A stretch of 64,000 nucleotides of DNA, from positions 1 to 64,000 of the forward strand of contig NZ_JAJJWI010000009.1 in assembly GCF_020907275.1 (NCBI RefSeq). The letters run 5' to 3'. Position 1 is the stretch's first letter, and every line of letters starts with the position of its first letter. This stretch comes from Pontibacter silvestris (GTDB lineage: Bacteria > Bacteroidota > Bacteroidia > Cytophagales > Hymenobacteraceae). Shown in pieces: positions 55,824 to 64,000 of the stretch. A program made the translations under genes and the position numbers. Below the pieces are notes generated by a model. That model ran no database searches. It saw only the letters and a list, made by a program, of their open reading frames with translations, and was not told the DNA's origin.

Positions 55824-56717
55824 ATGAAAATAGGATACCCCTGTATAAATGTAGCTTTAGACTGTAGTTCATCACGCACTTTTCGCCTGGCTTCTTATAA
55901 TGAGGAGCGCCTGATTCAGACTGTAGAACAAAACCTGGCCTGCCTGCGCCGTATTCTGGAGTACAATGTTAAAAACGGCATGTTCTTTTTTCGGATAACA
56001 TCTGATCTGGTACCTTTTGCCTCTCACCCTGTTAATACTTATAATTGGCAGGAACATTTTAAGATGACCTTCAGGCGGTTGGGAGATTATATTAAAAGCA
56101 ATAACATGCGCATATCCATGCACCCCGACCAGTTTGTGGTACTTAACTCACCTAATGAACAAACAGTAAAAAACAGCATTGCTGAGTTAGTCTATCAGGG
56201 AAGTGTGATGGACTTAATGGGGCTGGACACTTCAGCTAAACTCCAGATACACGGGGGAGGCGCATACGGAGACAAGGCTTCGGCCATAGATCGCTTTGCC
56301 GAAGTGTATCACACCATGCTTCCTGATGCTGTAAAGGCCCGCCTCTGTGTGGAGAATGACGATCGTACTTATACTTTGTCAGACTGCCTGCGCTTAAACG
56401 AACTTACTGGTATGCCTGTTATCTTCGACAACTTCCACCATGAGTGTGTTAACAACGGAGAGCCGATGCGTGAAGCAGTAGAAATGGCAGCCTCTACCTG
56501 GAAGGCCGAACGTGATGGAATCCTGATGATGGACTATAGCTCACAGGCTCCCGGAGAACGCAAAGGCAAACATGTGCAGAGTATACAGGAACATCTGTTC
56601 CATTACTTCCTGGCGGAAACCGAAGGACTGGACATGGATATGATGCTTGAGATTAAAGACAAAGAAGAAAGTGCTTTGAAAGCTGTGGAGATAGCCAGCT
56701 CGTTAGGCCGGCTTTAA
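55824..56717 (+). CDS. uvsE: UV damage endonuclease UvsE
   Basis: TIM-barrel endonuclease of 297 residues that nicks DNA 5' of UV photoproducts. Family motifs: MKIGYPCINV start, FFRITSDLVPFASHPV, ISMHPDQFVVLNSP, LQIHGGGAYGDK, LCVENDDRTYTLSDCL, PVIFDNFHHECVNNG, MMDYSSQAPGERKGKHVQSI and MLEIKDKEESALKA, together with the metal His and Glu ligands. With radC and the radical SAM repair pair elsewhere in the window it adds to the DNA repair repertoire, but no operon is formed. Confidence 0.95.
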   Translation: MKIGYPCINVALDCSSSRTFRLASYNEERLIQTVEQNLACLRRILEYNVKNGMFFFRITSDLVPFASHPVNTYNWQEHFKMTFRRLGDYIKSNNMRISMHPDQFVVLNSPNEQTVKNSIAELVYQGSVMDLMGLDTSAKLQIHGGGAYGDKASAIDRFAEVYHTMLPDAVKARLCVENDDRTYTLSDCLRLNELTGMPVIFDNFHHECVNNGEPMREAVEMAASTWKAERDGILMMDYSSQAPGERKGKHVQSIQEHLFHYFLAETEGLDMDMMLEIKDKEESALKAVEIASSLGRL

Positions 56718-56737
56718 GAAATCAAGCTGGAAGGTTA

Positions 56738-57229
56738 TTAGCTAACAATGAGATAGTAGACCCATTCTGCCAACTCCCATAGGGCCCAGACAACAAGCAC
56801 GAGCAAGACTGCAATACCTATTAATGCCCCTAATATAATACCTTTACCACTGCCTTGGTATTTACCTTCCTCGTAGTGCCGGCGCAGCATACGTACATTT
56901 CGCTCATTTGCTTTGAAGGCAAAGTCGAAAATATTCCCAAGAACAGGAATGCTGCCAATAGTAAAGTCCAAGGCAATATTGAGCAGCATGAGCGCCACCA
57001 GCTTACCACTGGCTCCATGTCGTGCCATAGTCAGAACAAGCATAGCTGACACAGAAAACGAAGCCAAATCTCCCACTACAGGGAATAACCCCAATATAGG
57101 GTCTAAACCAAAACGCCATTTTGTACCCGGAAAGCTAAACTGATTATCCATGAGGTTCACCACATAATCTACCCATTTAAGCTTTTCTGAGCGAGGAGTC
57201 CGCGTATAGCGTGTGTTTTGCTGTGTCAT
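56738..57229 (-). CDS. DUF4112 membrane protein
   Basis: Protein of 163 residues with the DUF4112 core (LMDNQFSFPGTKWRFGLDPILGLFPVVGDLASFSVSAMLVLTMARHGASGKLVALMLLNIALDFTIGSIPVLGNIFDFAFKANERN) and a C-terminal membrane helix (GIILGALIGIAVLLVLVVWALWEL). Function unknown. It converges on uvsE with a 20 bp gap. Confidence 0.93.
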   Translation of the reverse strand: MTQQNTRYTRTPRSEKLKWVDYVVNLMDNQFSFPGTKWRFGLDPILGLFPVVGDLASFSVSAMLVLTMARHGASGKLVALMLLNIALDFTIGSIPVLGNIFDFAFKANERNVRMLRRHYEEGKYQGSGKGIILGALIGIAVLLVLVVWALWELAEWVYYLIVS

Positions 57230-57273
57230 ATGCGCTTATACGCACATCAGTAACCAAAAGTGCTAAAGTTTCC

Positions 57274-57528
57274 CTACCGTGGAACCATAGAATATTTTTT
57301 CCATTGGCTCTTTCTACGCTTCATAGCAGCGGTTTTATAATAAGGTTTCTTCTTCTTTTTCTTTTTGGCTATTTTGTTCTTATTCCTAAAGATGCCACTC
57401 AGGAAGCCATTAGAGCTCTTGGTTTGGGCGCTAACTAACAAGCCTTTAGCACTGCTTTCATAAGAGTATGGTATCAGCATTATTGTCACCAAAGTCAGAA
57501 CCAGAAGCTTTCTCTTAGAATTAATCAT
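57274..57528 (-). CDS. Small secreted lysine-rich protein
   Basis: Protein of 84 residues from ATG 57528 (MINSKRKLLVLTLVTIMLIPYSYESSAK, a signal peptide). The mature part is short and extremely basic: NGFLSGIFRNKNKIAKKKKKKKPYYKTAAMKRRKSQWKKYSMVPR, with a run of seven lysines. No family recognised. A basic secreted peptide of this kind could bind cell-wall or nucleic-acid polyanions; this is speculation. It lies 45 bp upstream of the DUF4112 gene on the same strand. Confidence 0.6.
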   Translation of the reverse strand: MINSKRKLLVLTLVTIMLIPYSYESSAKGLLVSAQTKSSNGFLSGIFRNKNKIAKKKKKKKPYYKTAAMKRRKSQWKKYSMVPR

Positions 57529-57831
57529 CACAAAAAAATAAAATAACAGAGAGCCATAGCTTATCAATTCTAACATAGAAATGATAGCTTAACAATATAT
57601 AATTATAACAGTTTAAATTGTGATTTAAAAGCTTTTATTAAAATTTATCACCTAAGGAATCTGATATGATTATTTTTATTTCTCTACATCTTTAGCCTCA
57701 TAATAGAGTTTACAGATACTAAGATGAGCGATAGAGCTTCATGAGTTAGCCTCAGGAGACTGTTTAAGCGCCAAAGGAACTTTAACTAAAGAAGCAAACA
57801 CCTGTATAGATAGATGTAAAGATCCGTTTTG
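57529..57831. other. AT-rich intergenic gap
   Basis: 303 bp between the lysine-rich gene start and the deoR-type stop. No gene, hairpin or repeat is apparent; it should contain the promoter of the lysine-rich/DUF4112 unit. Confidence 0.6.
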
Positions 57832-58575
57832 TTAGAGCACTGTTACAGATGCTGCATACTCTGCTAATGCAGGATCAGATGGCTTAAGATCAGTGATTAA
57901 ATAATGAATAGCATTTAGGTTGCATACTCTCATATTCTGAATAGAATTAAGCTTTTCAGCAATACTCATAATGGCTGTTCTTTTGGCAGATTTTATCATT
58001 GCTTTCTTCACCTGCACAACCTCCCAGTCAGAATCTGTTACCCCATCAGCCAGAGAAAGCCCGTTAGTACCTAAAAAGCACAAATCTACTCTTATCTCAG
58101 AAAGCTGGTTAATTACCTGCGCTCCTATATTTATGTGAGAGTTCTTAGATAGTTGTCCTCCAATAAGTATTACGTTAATATTAGAACGTTCTGCCAATTC
58201 CAGCGCCACTAAGGGGCTTACTGTAAAAAAGGTACACTTCAAGCTTTCAGGTATCATGCGAGCCACCTCGATCATAGTGGTTCCTCCCCCTACCAACAGC
58301 ACCATCTCTTCCTGGATAAGTTGTAAGGCTTTCTTCGCAATTTCTTTTTTAGACTCCTTGGCGTATACCTCACTTTGCTGGAAAGGATAATGAAAGGACT
58401 TTGACAACGCTCCCCCATGTACTTTTAAGATTTTTCCGCCTTCAGCCAACTCATGTAAATCTCTTCTGATTGTGTCTTCAGAAACATTAAGTTGCGTACT
58501 TAGATCTGATGAAAGCACCTTGTTATGCAAATTAATCTGCTTAATAATAAAAGCCTGCCGTTCTTCCTTTAGCAT
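57832..58575 (-). CDS. DeoR/GlpR-type transcriptional regulator
   Basis: Regulator of 247 residues. N-terminal DeoR-type winged HTH (RQAFIIKQINLHNKVLSSDLSTQLNVSEDTIRRDLHELAEGGKILKVHGGAL) and a C-terminal sugar-phosphate-binding domain (LLVGGGTTMIEVARMIP, NVILIGGQLSKNSHINIGAQVI, VDLCFLGTNGLSLADGVTDSD, AIMSIAEKLNS). Such regulators respond to sugar phosphates. It is last in the minus-strand order amidase, GH3, NagX-like, DeoR, so it may control amino-sugar recycling. Confidence 0.92.
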   Translation of the reverse strand: MLKEERQAFIIKQINLHNKVLSSDLSTQLNVSEDTIRRDLHELAEGGKILKVHGGALSKSFHYPFQQSEVYAKESKKEIAKKALQLIQEEMVLLVGGGTTMIEVARMIPESLKCTFFTVSPLVALELAERSNINVILIGGQLSKNSHINIGAQVINQLSEIRVDLCFLGTNGLSLADGVTDSDWEVVQVKKAMIKSAKRTAIMSIAEKLNSIQNMRVCNLNAIHYLITDLKPSDPALAEYAASVTVL

Positions 58576-58805
58576 TATATTGATAGTTGTAATCTTTCCA
58601 AATATAGTTTAATTTATATAAACACAACAGCCCCTGAACCACGTTTTAGCATAACTCCTTTATGTTTATTATGGTTTATATGAAGTGATGACAGCTATAT
58701 TAGCTTTACTCCTGTTACTATAAAAGCTGTAAAACTATATTGGCCACAATAATAAGAGGTAGTAATATTTGAACAAGAGCGGCAGAACATTTTCTAACTC
58801 TAAGT

Positions 58806-59981
58806 TTACACTTTAATGTATATCTTTCTCTTATCCATCCAGAAGCTTACCAGCCACATAACGAGCATATAGCTTAACGCAAACAGCAGTGAAGCTATTT
58901 TACCTTCTGACCAGCTTAGGAACAGGTTCTCATATATCCACCCTTGCAAACTGACGCCATTCATCTGCACAAAGCCCAGTATTTTGATTAGCAGCGTAGC
59001 CAATGCAAAAATGAACAGCGGGTTTTTCCCAAACACTTCAAAAAAGTACGCCCACCTAACAAAGCCTGCCACTTTTATAATGAACAGTAAAGTGCCTAAT
59101 ATTATCAGGCTCAGTCCCACAGCATGCAAAACATAGGAGCTTGTCCAGAGCGGTTTATTGATTGGAAAGTATAGGTCCCACACAAAAGCAGCGACAATTA
59201 AAACAGCACCTATTGCATTAAGCTTTGAGAATGTACCTAGCCCACTTCCGTTTTTCTGGATGAACATCCCGGCAAAGTAACCGGCTATCACGTTTACAAC
59301 AGCAGGTAAAGTACTCAACAGTCCTTCCGGGTCAAAGGGTATTCCAAAGCCTTTGTATAAATTTTGTTCCGGTAATAGCCAACGATCAAACTTAAGAGCT
59401 GCATTACCTGTCAGGCTGTAAGGCGCCTGAGAGTCTCCAAAGAAGTACAGAATTGCCCAGTAAGCAAGCAAAGTAACAAAACTAAAAATAAGTGCGCCTG
59501 CAGACTTTAAGTAGCGAACAGCCAAAGAGGCAATAAAATAGCAAAGTGCAATCCGCTGCAGCACTCCCATTACACGCACAGCAGTAAAGTCTTTCAGTAT
59601 AACCTGGCCTTCATCTGTGCGGATAACGAAGGGAAACAAGTTAAGGAACAAACCTATCAGGAATATAAGAGCCGTTCTTTTAAAAACTTTTTTCAGGAAC
59701 AGGCTATCCGGCTGTGCATTAAATTTTCGCATGCTAAAGCTCATGGCATTGCCAACTACAAAAAGAAAAGACGGGAATACCAGATCTGTAAGGGTAAAGC
59801 CATGCCAGGCCGCATGCCGGAAGGGAGCATAGATATTATCCCAACTGCCAGGGGTGTTCACCACAACCATCAAAGCAATTGTCAGTCCTCTGAGCACATC
59901 TAGTGCCTGATATCTTTCTGACGTTTTCGCTTTTAGCAGCCCAGTAACTGCAGTTCCCTGTACTGTAATGAGCTTGTTCAT
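58806..59981 (-). CDS. NagX-like DUF5009/heparan-glucosaminide acetyltransferase-type membrane protein
   Basis: Integral membrane protein of 391 residues with about 10 helices. It begins with RYQALDVLRGLTIALMVVVNTPGSW (DUF5009/DUF1624 signature) and has FTLTDLVFPSFLFVVGNAMSFSMRK, VRVMGVLQRIALCYFIASL, ending SYMLVMWLVSFWMDKRKIYIKV. It belongs to the NagX/HGSNAT group. NagX genes sit with N-acetylglucosamine catabolism genes and are proposed to transport or acetylate amino sugars. The position next to the GH3 gene supports a role in murein amino-sugar uptake. Confidence 0.9.
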   Translation of the reverse strand: MNKLITVQGTAVTGLLKAKTSERYQALDVLRGLTIALMVVVNTPGSWDNIYAPFRHAAWHGFTLTDLVFPSFLFVVGNAMSFSMRKFNAQPDSLFLKKVFKRTALIFLIGLFLNLFPFVIRTDEGQVILKDFTAVRVMGVLQRIALCYFIASLAVRYLKSAGALIFSFVTLLAYWAILYFFGDSQAPYSLTGNAALKFDRWLLPEQNLYKGFGIPFDPEGLLSTLPAVVNVIAGYFAGMFIQKNGSGLGTFSKLNAIGAVLIVAAFVWDLYFPINKPLWTSSYVLHAVGLSLIILGTLLFIIKVAGFVRWAYFFEVFGKNPLFIFALATLLIKILGFVQMNGVSLQGWIYENLFLSWSEGKIASLLFALSYMLVMWLVSFWMDKRKIYIKV

Positions 59982-60075
59982 AGAGAATAATCCATTAAAC
60001 CTGAAAAGACTAATACAACTACCGTCAGTTCTTCTGTTAATTAAGCTTTTACTTCTGAATGACCTTCTAAAAAAG

Positions 60076-60105
60076 AAGTCCGTCCCGGTTACTTGGGACG
60101 GACTT
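60076..60105 (-). terminator. Terminator of the GH3 gene
   Basis: Arms 60076-60086 and 60095-60105 (11 bp, perfect, 8 nt loop), 7 bp past the minus-strand stop, with a T-run on the minus strand. Confidence 0.85.
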
Positions 60106-60111
60106 TCAATA

Positions 60112-63100
60112 TTACTGTTTTACTGAAACTGTATCTGACTTCTTCGCTTTTTCCATAGCATCATATACCACCTGCAGCGCTTTTGTACGGATGTTAAGTT
60201 TACTGAGCTTGTTGTTTTCGCGGGTTGGATTTACACGGTTAGAAAGAAACACATATACAATATCGTTTACAGGATCTATCCAGGTGTAAGTGCCTGTAAA
60301 GCCTGAATGTCCAAAACTTTCTACCGGAGCGCTTTTTGCCGCATTACTGTTCTCTGCACCTGGCCTGGAAGACCGGTCAAAGCCAAGGGCTCTGTAGTTG
60401 CCCTGCTCACAAAACTGGCACTTACTAAACTCGCTTACAGTGTTACCTCCAATATATGTTTGCTGGGCGTAGGTGCCATCGTTAAGGTATAGTTGCATTA
60501 GCTTAGCCAGGTCATTCGCATTGCCGAACAGGCCGGCATGGCCACTTATACCACCCAACATGGCTGCTCCCTCATCGTGAACAGTGCCATGCAGCAACTG
60601 CTTCCGAAACTCCTGATCATACTCCGTAGGCACAATTTGGGAGGCCGGGTAGTACTTGTAAGGGTTAAACGTTAAGGTAGTAGCCCCTATAGGTTTATAA
60701 ATATTTTCCTTCAGATAAGACTCAAAATCCTGCCCAGTGATATTCTTGACTACAAGAGGGGCCAGAATAAAAGAAAGATCACTGTATACGTAGCCACCTT
60801 TTTCGTTTAGCGGAGACGCTGCTATCTCCTTATATATTTTCTTAGCATATTTCCGATGGATATACAAGTTATCAGCCACCTTGATAGGGAAGCGCCTGGA
60901 AGAATCAGCCTTAAACGTAAACCATTTGAATTTACCATTCTTCTTCACTGTCTCTTTCCAAAAAGGAATCCATGCCTGCAGGCGGGCCTGGTGTGTTAGA
61001 ATGTCGCGGTAACGCAGGCTTTCTTTGTTTGTTCCCTGCATCATAGGCAGATAATCACCTAAGGTTTTGTCTACATCAAAGCGGCCTTCTCCTTTCAGTT
61101 TCATAAAGGCAGCTAAGGAAGTACTAACTTTGGTTACAGAAGCCAAATCGTAAAGGTCTGTATTCTGCACAGGCCGCTGATTATCGTAGGTATGATAGCC
61201 AAATGATTTGTAGTAAATAACTTTTCCATTTTTAGCTACCAACACCTGTGCGCCTGGCGTAGCCTTCTCTTTTATGGCTTGTGCTACAAGCGAATCTATA
61301 CCGGCTAAGTCTTTTGTATTCAAACCAACAGCTTCCGGAGCTGAGTACGCAAGTCGTAAGTCACCTTGTGTTACCAGGCCATCACCAATTCGAAAAGCGT
61401 TTGAAACAGTGACAGGAAGCTTGCCCTTGGCTCCTAAACCACCGAATATAATCTGAGCAGCTATGTCCTGTGCTGTCTCATTTTCCTGGTAAGCAGCCAG
61501 CACAGCATTCGCTTTATCAATACCTTCGAACTTTGCTAAGCTGTACACATTCCCAAATACGCTTACAATGGTAGGCTTAGAGCGGATCAGGTCTTTCAGA
61601 AACAGGTTCATTTCTGCTGTAACCCCAAAGTTGCTGGCTCCGGCCTTAAGTTGTAGTTTATGCACCCCGGCAATAACCAAATTATAACTTTGTAGTTGCT
61701 CTTTCATCTGCTGCAATTCTGCAATAGAGCTATTAGGAGAAAGAAAAAAAGTATCAACTTTAATGTACTTTGCTAAGCTACGCTGGAAATCAGTCTCTTT
61801 TGTAGTACCAATGGCTAAGGCGGCAACTTTTAGCGTATCCAGCGTCCGGATGGGTAAAATGTTCTGCTTGTTGCGCAACAGCGTAAGAGACGACTCTGTT
61901 AACTGGCGGTTCAAGTATACTGCATGCGGATTGTTTAAATCTTCTATAAGGTGAGCCGTTTCGATTGGCTTCCATTCATCAAGCCCCATCCACTGTTTAG
62001 CCGCCAGTACCTTACGGCAACGGGCATCTACTTCGTCCTGCGTAATTTCTTTACTTTTGATGGCTTTCTTTACTTCTTCTATAGTCGTTTTCACATCCAT
62101 CGTATTCAGGAGCACATCATTGCCTGCCAGCAAAGCTTTTACATCCACAATGCCTGGTGCATAAAACTTAGCCACTCCCTGCATGTTCAGCGCATCTGTA
62201 AACACCAAGCCTTTAAAGCCTAACTCCTCCTTTAGCAAATCGCTTACAATAGATTTGGAAAGTGTAGAAGCAAGATTCGGCGTATTATCCAGCACCGGAA
62301 TATTCATGTGAGCAACCATTACACTACCGAGGCCATTGGCCATCAGCTGGCGGAAAGGGTATAGCTCAGTGGAGTCTAAACGGATGCGGGAAAAATTAAT
62401 TACCGGCAGCCCCACATGGGAGTCTACGTTGGTATCGCCGTGGCCAGGAAAGTGTTTTGCGCTTGCCAACACATGCTGGTCCTGCATCCCCTTCATATAA
62501 GCAATGGACTTACGTGCTACATTATACTTGTCTTCCCCGAAAGAGCGAAAACCAATAACAGGATTATTAGCATTGTTGTTGATATCTACGGTAGGTGCAA
62601 AATTTATATTGATGCCCATACGGCGGCACTGGCGGGCTATCTCGGCTCCCATATCATAAATAAGCTTCTCATCTTCTACACCTCCCATCGACATCTGATA
62701 AGGGAAGCGAGTGGTGCTGTCCAATCGCATAGACAAACCCCATTCTCCATCAATAGACACCATCAACGGCACTCTGCTTTCGCGCTGGTAGCGGTTGGTC
62801 ATTTTCGCCTGCCTTACCGGCCCTCCCTGAAAAAAGATTACGCCACCAACCTTGTAAGTCTTTATCAGGTTACTAATAGAATCAATATGTGCCTGATCTC
62901 TGTTCGAGTACACTGGTATCATAATTAGTTGGGCTATTCTTTCTTCTGGTGTTAGAGTGTTGAACACCGAGTCTACCCACTGCTGCTTTGCATTCAGAAA
63001 GGGAGGATCTTTTTCTGGATTAAATGCTGAGGTGGCTGGCTTTCGGAATTTAGCACGACTATTCTGAGCAAGCAGCTCGCTTGCTCCAAGCACGAACAGC

Positions 63101-63219
63101 AGCAGTAAGACGAAAGGTACAAAAACTTGTTTTTTCAAGGCAATTAAGGAGTTATATATGAAGTAGATAGATTGCAATTTAAAAGATTTTAGCTTAGGAA
63201 TACTTGTGTTTGCAGGCAT
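60112..63219 (-). CDS. GH3 beta-N-acetylglucosaminidase fused to class C beta-lactamase-like serine hydrolase
   Basis: Exported protein of up to 1035 residues. The ATG 63219 start leaves a long N-terminal stretch before the leader; a TTG at 63138 would give a cleaner one (KKQVFVPFVLLLLFVLGASELLAQ). The GH3 domain spans about 75-400 with KHFPGHGDTNVDSH (255-268, acid/base His-Asp dyad of NagZ-type enzymes) and nucleophile D342 in FTDALNM. A GH3 C-terminal domain runs to about 625. A serine beta-lactamase-like domain (about 635-1020) has SVTK (S694, K697), a YSD motif and FGHSG. It is a murein-acting enzyme: it releases GlcNAc and perhaps cleaves peptides or D-amino esters. Confidence 0.92.
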   Translation of the reverse strand: MPANTSIPKLKSFKLQSIYFIYNSLIALKKQVFVPFVLLLLFVLGASELLAQNSRAKFRKPATSAFNPEKDPPFLNAKQQWVDSVFNTLTPEERIAQLIMIPVYSNRDQAHIDSISNLIKTYKVGGVIFFQGGPVRQAKMTNRYQRESRVPLMVSIDGEWGLSMRLDSTTRFPYQMSMGGVEDEKLIYDMGAEIARQCRRMGININFAPTVDINNNANNPVIGFRSFGEDKYNVARKSIAYMKGMQDQHVLASAKHFPGHGDTNVDSHVGLPVINFSRIRLDSTELYPFRQLMANGLGSVMVAHMNIPVLDNTPNLASTLSKSIVSDLLKEELGFKGLVFTDALNMQGVAKFYAPGIVDVKALLAGNDVLLNTMDVKTTIEEVKKAIKSKEITQDEVDARCRKVLAAKQWMGLDEWKPIETAHLIEDLNNPHAVYLNRQLTESSLTLLRNKQNILPIRTLDTLKVAALAIGTTKETDFQRSLAKYIKVDTFFLSPNSSIAELQQMKEQLQSYNLVIAGVHKLQLKAGASNFGVTAEMNLFLKDLIRSKPTIVSVFGNVYSLAKFEGIDKANAVLAAYQENETAQDIAAQIIFGGLGAKGKLPVTVSNAFRIGDGLVTQGDLRLAYSAPEAVGLNTKDLAGIDSLVAQAIKEKATPGAQVLVAKNGKVIYYKSFGYHTYDNQRPVQNTDLYDLASVTKVSTSLAAFMKLKGEGRFDVDKTLGDYLPMMQGTNKESLRYRDILTHQARLQAWIPFWKETVKKNGKFKWFTFKADSSRRFPIKVADNLYIHRKYAKKIYKEIAASPLNEKGGYVYSDLSFILAPLVVKNITGQDFESYLKENIYKPIGATTLTFNPYKYYPASQIVPTEYDQEFRKQLLHGTVHDEGAAMLGGISGHAGLFGNANDLAKLMQLYLNDGTYAQQTYIGGNTVSEFSKCQFCEQGNYRALGFDRSSRPGAENSNAAKSAPVESFGHSGFTGTYTWIDPVNDIVYVFLSNRVNPTRENNKLSKLNIRTKALQVVYDAMEKAKKSDTVSVKQ

Positions 63220-63292
63220 AATTTGAATATTGGAAACAGTACTAGCACAAGCTGATATTGCTATTCTTATGGATCCATTAGCTTAAATAAAA

Positions 63293-63979
63293 TTAACTTT
63301 GTGGCGCACCTTTTAAATTCAAGTCTTTCACTCTGCTCCTTATTTTTCTCATAAAAGACACGCCAGGGTCAATTTTTTCTGTCAGGTAATCTGGGTTCGT
63401 TTCGCGCCACAGGGCATGGTTTCTAAAGTTTTTGTACTCATAGTGCCCAATCAGGTACTCAATATCGTACCGATGGGCAAGGTACCTCACCAAGGCTTCA
63501 TTGGCTTTTAGCTGTGCTTTTGTAAGGGGCTCTTTTTCACTTCCGACATTTTCAACTCCAATAGCACAATAGTTCAGACCAATTACATGGCGGGCAAACG
63601 CTGTATCAGGAAGTAGCTGAAAAATAGCACCATCGCGATCAATTAAATACTGAGAAGAAACATTTAAATTACTTGCTGAGGCAATTCCGCTACGCGCTCC
63701 AGGTAGAACAGGAGAATTGAAAGCATCGAATGTTTGCTCAAAAGTCGGTATTGCTGTCCAGTGCAGCACAATCATTTTAGGTTTTATATAAGGAGAGTCC
63801 TGCTGTATATTGTGCCTGTTCTCCATATATTCCAGCGAAAGCTTTTTCCTTTCTGCGTCAAAAACAATTGGTTTATGGAAAGTCCGGAAAGTTGGAGAAG
63901 CACAGGCTCCAAGAAGTAAAAGTCCTAAGAAATGAGCTACAAAAAGTATATTCTTTGAGAGTCTGGAGTTAAGGTTCAT
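63293..63979 (-). CDS. N-acetylmuramoyl-L-alanine amidase (Amidase_2), lipoprotein
   Basis: Protein of 228 residues with leader ending FLGLLLLGAC (lipobox, Cys 26), so it is anchored in a membrane. The AmpD/PGRP zinc-amidase domain has IVLHWTAIP (zinc His), SSQYLIDRDGAIFQLLPD, ARHVIGLNYCAIGVENVG and IGHYEYKNFRNHALWRETNPDY (further His and the family Arg/Asp region). It cleaves the MurNAc-L-Ala bond. It is the first gene of the unit leading into the GH3 fusion (73 bp gap), fitting a murein-recycling operon. Confidence 0.9.
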   Translation of the reverse strand: MNLNSRLSKNILFVAHFLGLLLLGACASPTFRTFHKPIVFDAERKKLSLEYMENRHNIQQDSPYIKPKMIVLHWTAIPTFEQTFDAFNSPVLPGARSGIASASNLNVSSQYLIDRDGAIFQLLPDTAFARHVIGLNYCAIGVENVGSEKEPLTKAQLKANEALVRYLAHRYDIEYLIGHYEYKNFRNHALWRETNPDYLTEKIDPGVSFMRKIRSRVKDLNLKGAPQS

Positions 63980-64000
63980 GTTTTTCTTCTGTTCAGTTGG

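Noticed and set aside
1..64000. CRISPR, prophage, insertion sequences, rRNA and tRNA
   Set aside because: No regular repeat-spacer array, integrase, transposase or recognisable RNA gene was seen on reading both strands.

Overview
The window looks like a piece of a Bacteroidota chromosome, most likely order Cytophagales, family Hymenobacteraceae (Pontibacter-like). This is inferred from gene content, not from a database match. It has a secreted glycosidase with a C-terminal type IX secretion sorting domain, a PorV/PorQ-like outer-membrane protein, DUF3857 proteins, many signal peptides ending in A-Q-A-Q-type sites, almost no Shine-Dalgarno sequences, and promoters close to TTTG-N19/20-TAnnTTTG. 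It is mostly core chromosome. I saw no phage, insertion sequence, CRISPR array, rRNA or tRNA.

Layout. 1-2.6 kb: a damaged alpha/beta hydrolase gene, yidD and a frameshifted short-chain dehydrogenase. 2.8-7.2 kb: a PorV/PorQ-like protein, a CPA1 antiporter and a large helix-hairpin-helix/beta-barrel protein. 7.2-8.9 kb: a compact minus-strand set of ArsI/CadI-type dioxygenase, GNAT acetyltransferase and a cysteine-rich SigZ-like ECF sigma factor, which looks like an arsenic/metal resistance unit. 9.2-15.7 kb: two DUF3857 paralogues flanking a secreted arabinofuranosidase-like enzyme. 16.3-19.2 kb: a small unknown protein and the paired TIGR03915/radical-SAM putative DNA-repair genes. 19.4-24.6 kb: BamA-like protein, CvfB-like S1 protein, Rossmann protein, methyltransferase, small barrel protein. 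25.2-27.6 kb: a rimB-rimK-rimA-like set for ribosomal S6 glutamylation. 27.7-32.2 kb: sugar dehydrogenase lipoprotein, hydrolase, DUF502, ispH, cmk, small lipoprotein. 32.3-37.1 kb: ade, response regulator, cysteine synthase, sucD. 37.2-39.9 kb: oxidoreductase, then oxyR divergent from dps with a near-ideal OxyR box and promoter between them. 40.1-46.2 kb: proB, rny, zapA, a coiled-coil protein, pheT. 46.4-52.8 kb: DUF1684, glycosyltransferase, GNAT, DJ-1, a decayed gene with a REP-like repeat, a barrel protein, YwbE, radC. 53-57.5 kb: metallophosphoesterase, small envelope proteins, uvsE, DUF4112, a lysine-rich small protein. 57.8-64 kb: DeoR regulator, NagX-like membrane protein, GH3/serine-hydrolase fusion and a lipoprotein amidase, which together look like a murein-recycling locus.

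Many genes are separated by strong perfect hairpins, several serving two converging genes. The parts most worth a second look are the ars-like set with its Cys-rich sigma factor, the oxyR-dps control region, the palindromic region between the radical-SAM repair gene and the BamA-like gene, the murein-recycling cluster, the active/inactive DUF3857 pair, and the decayed secreted-protein gene at 50.4-50.8 kb. I found nothing I can confidently call a wholly new multi-gene system.
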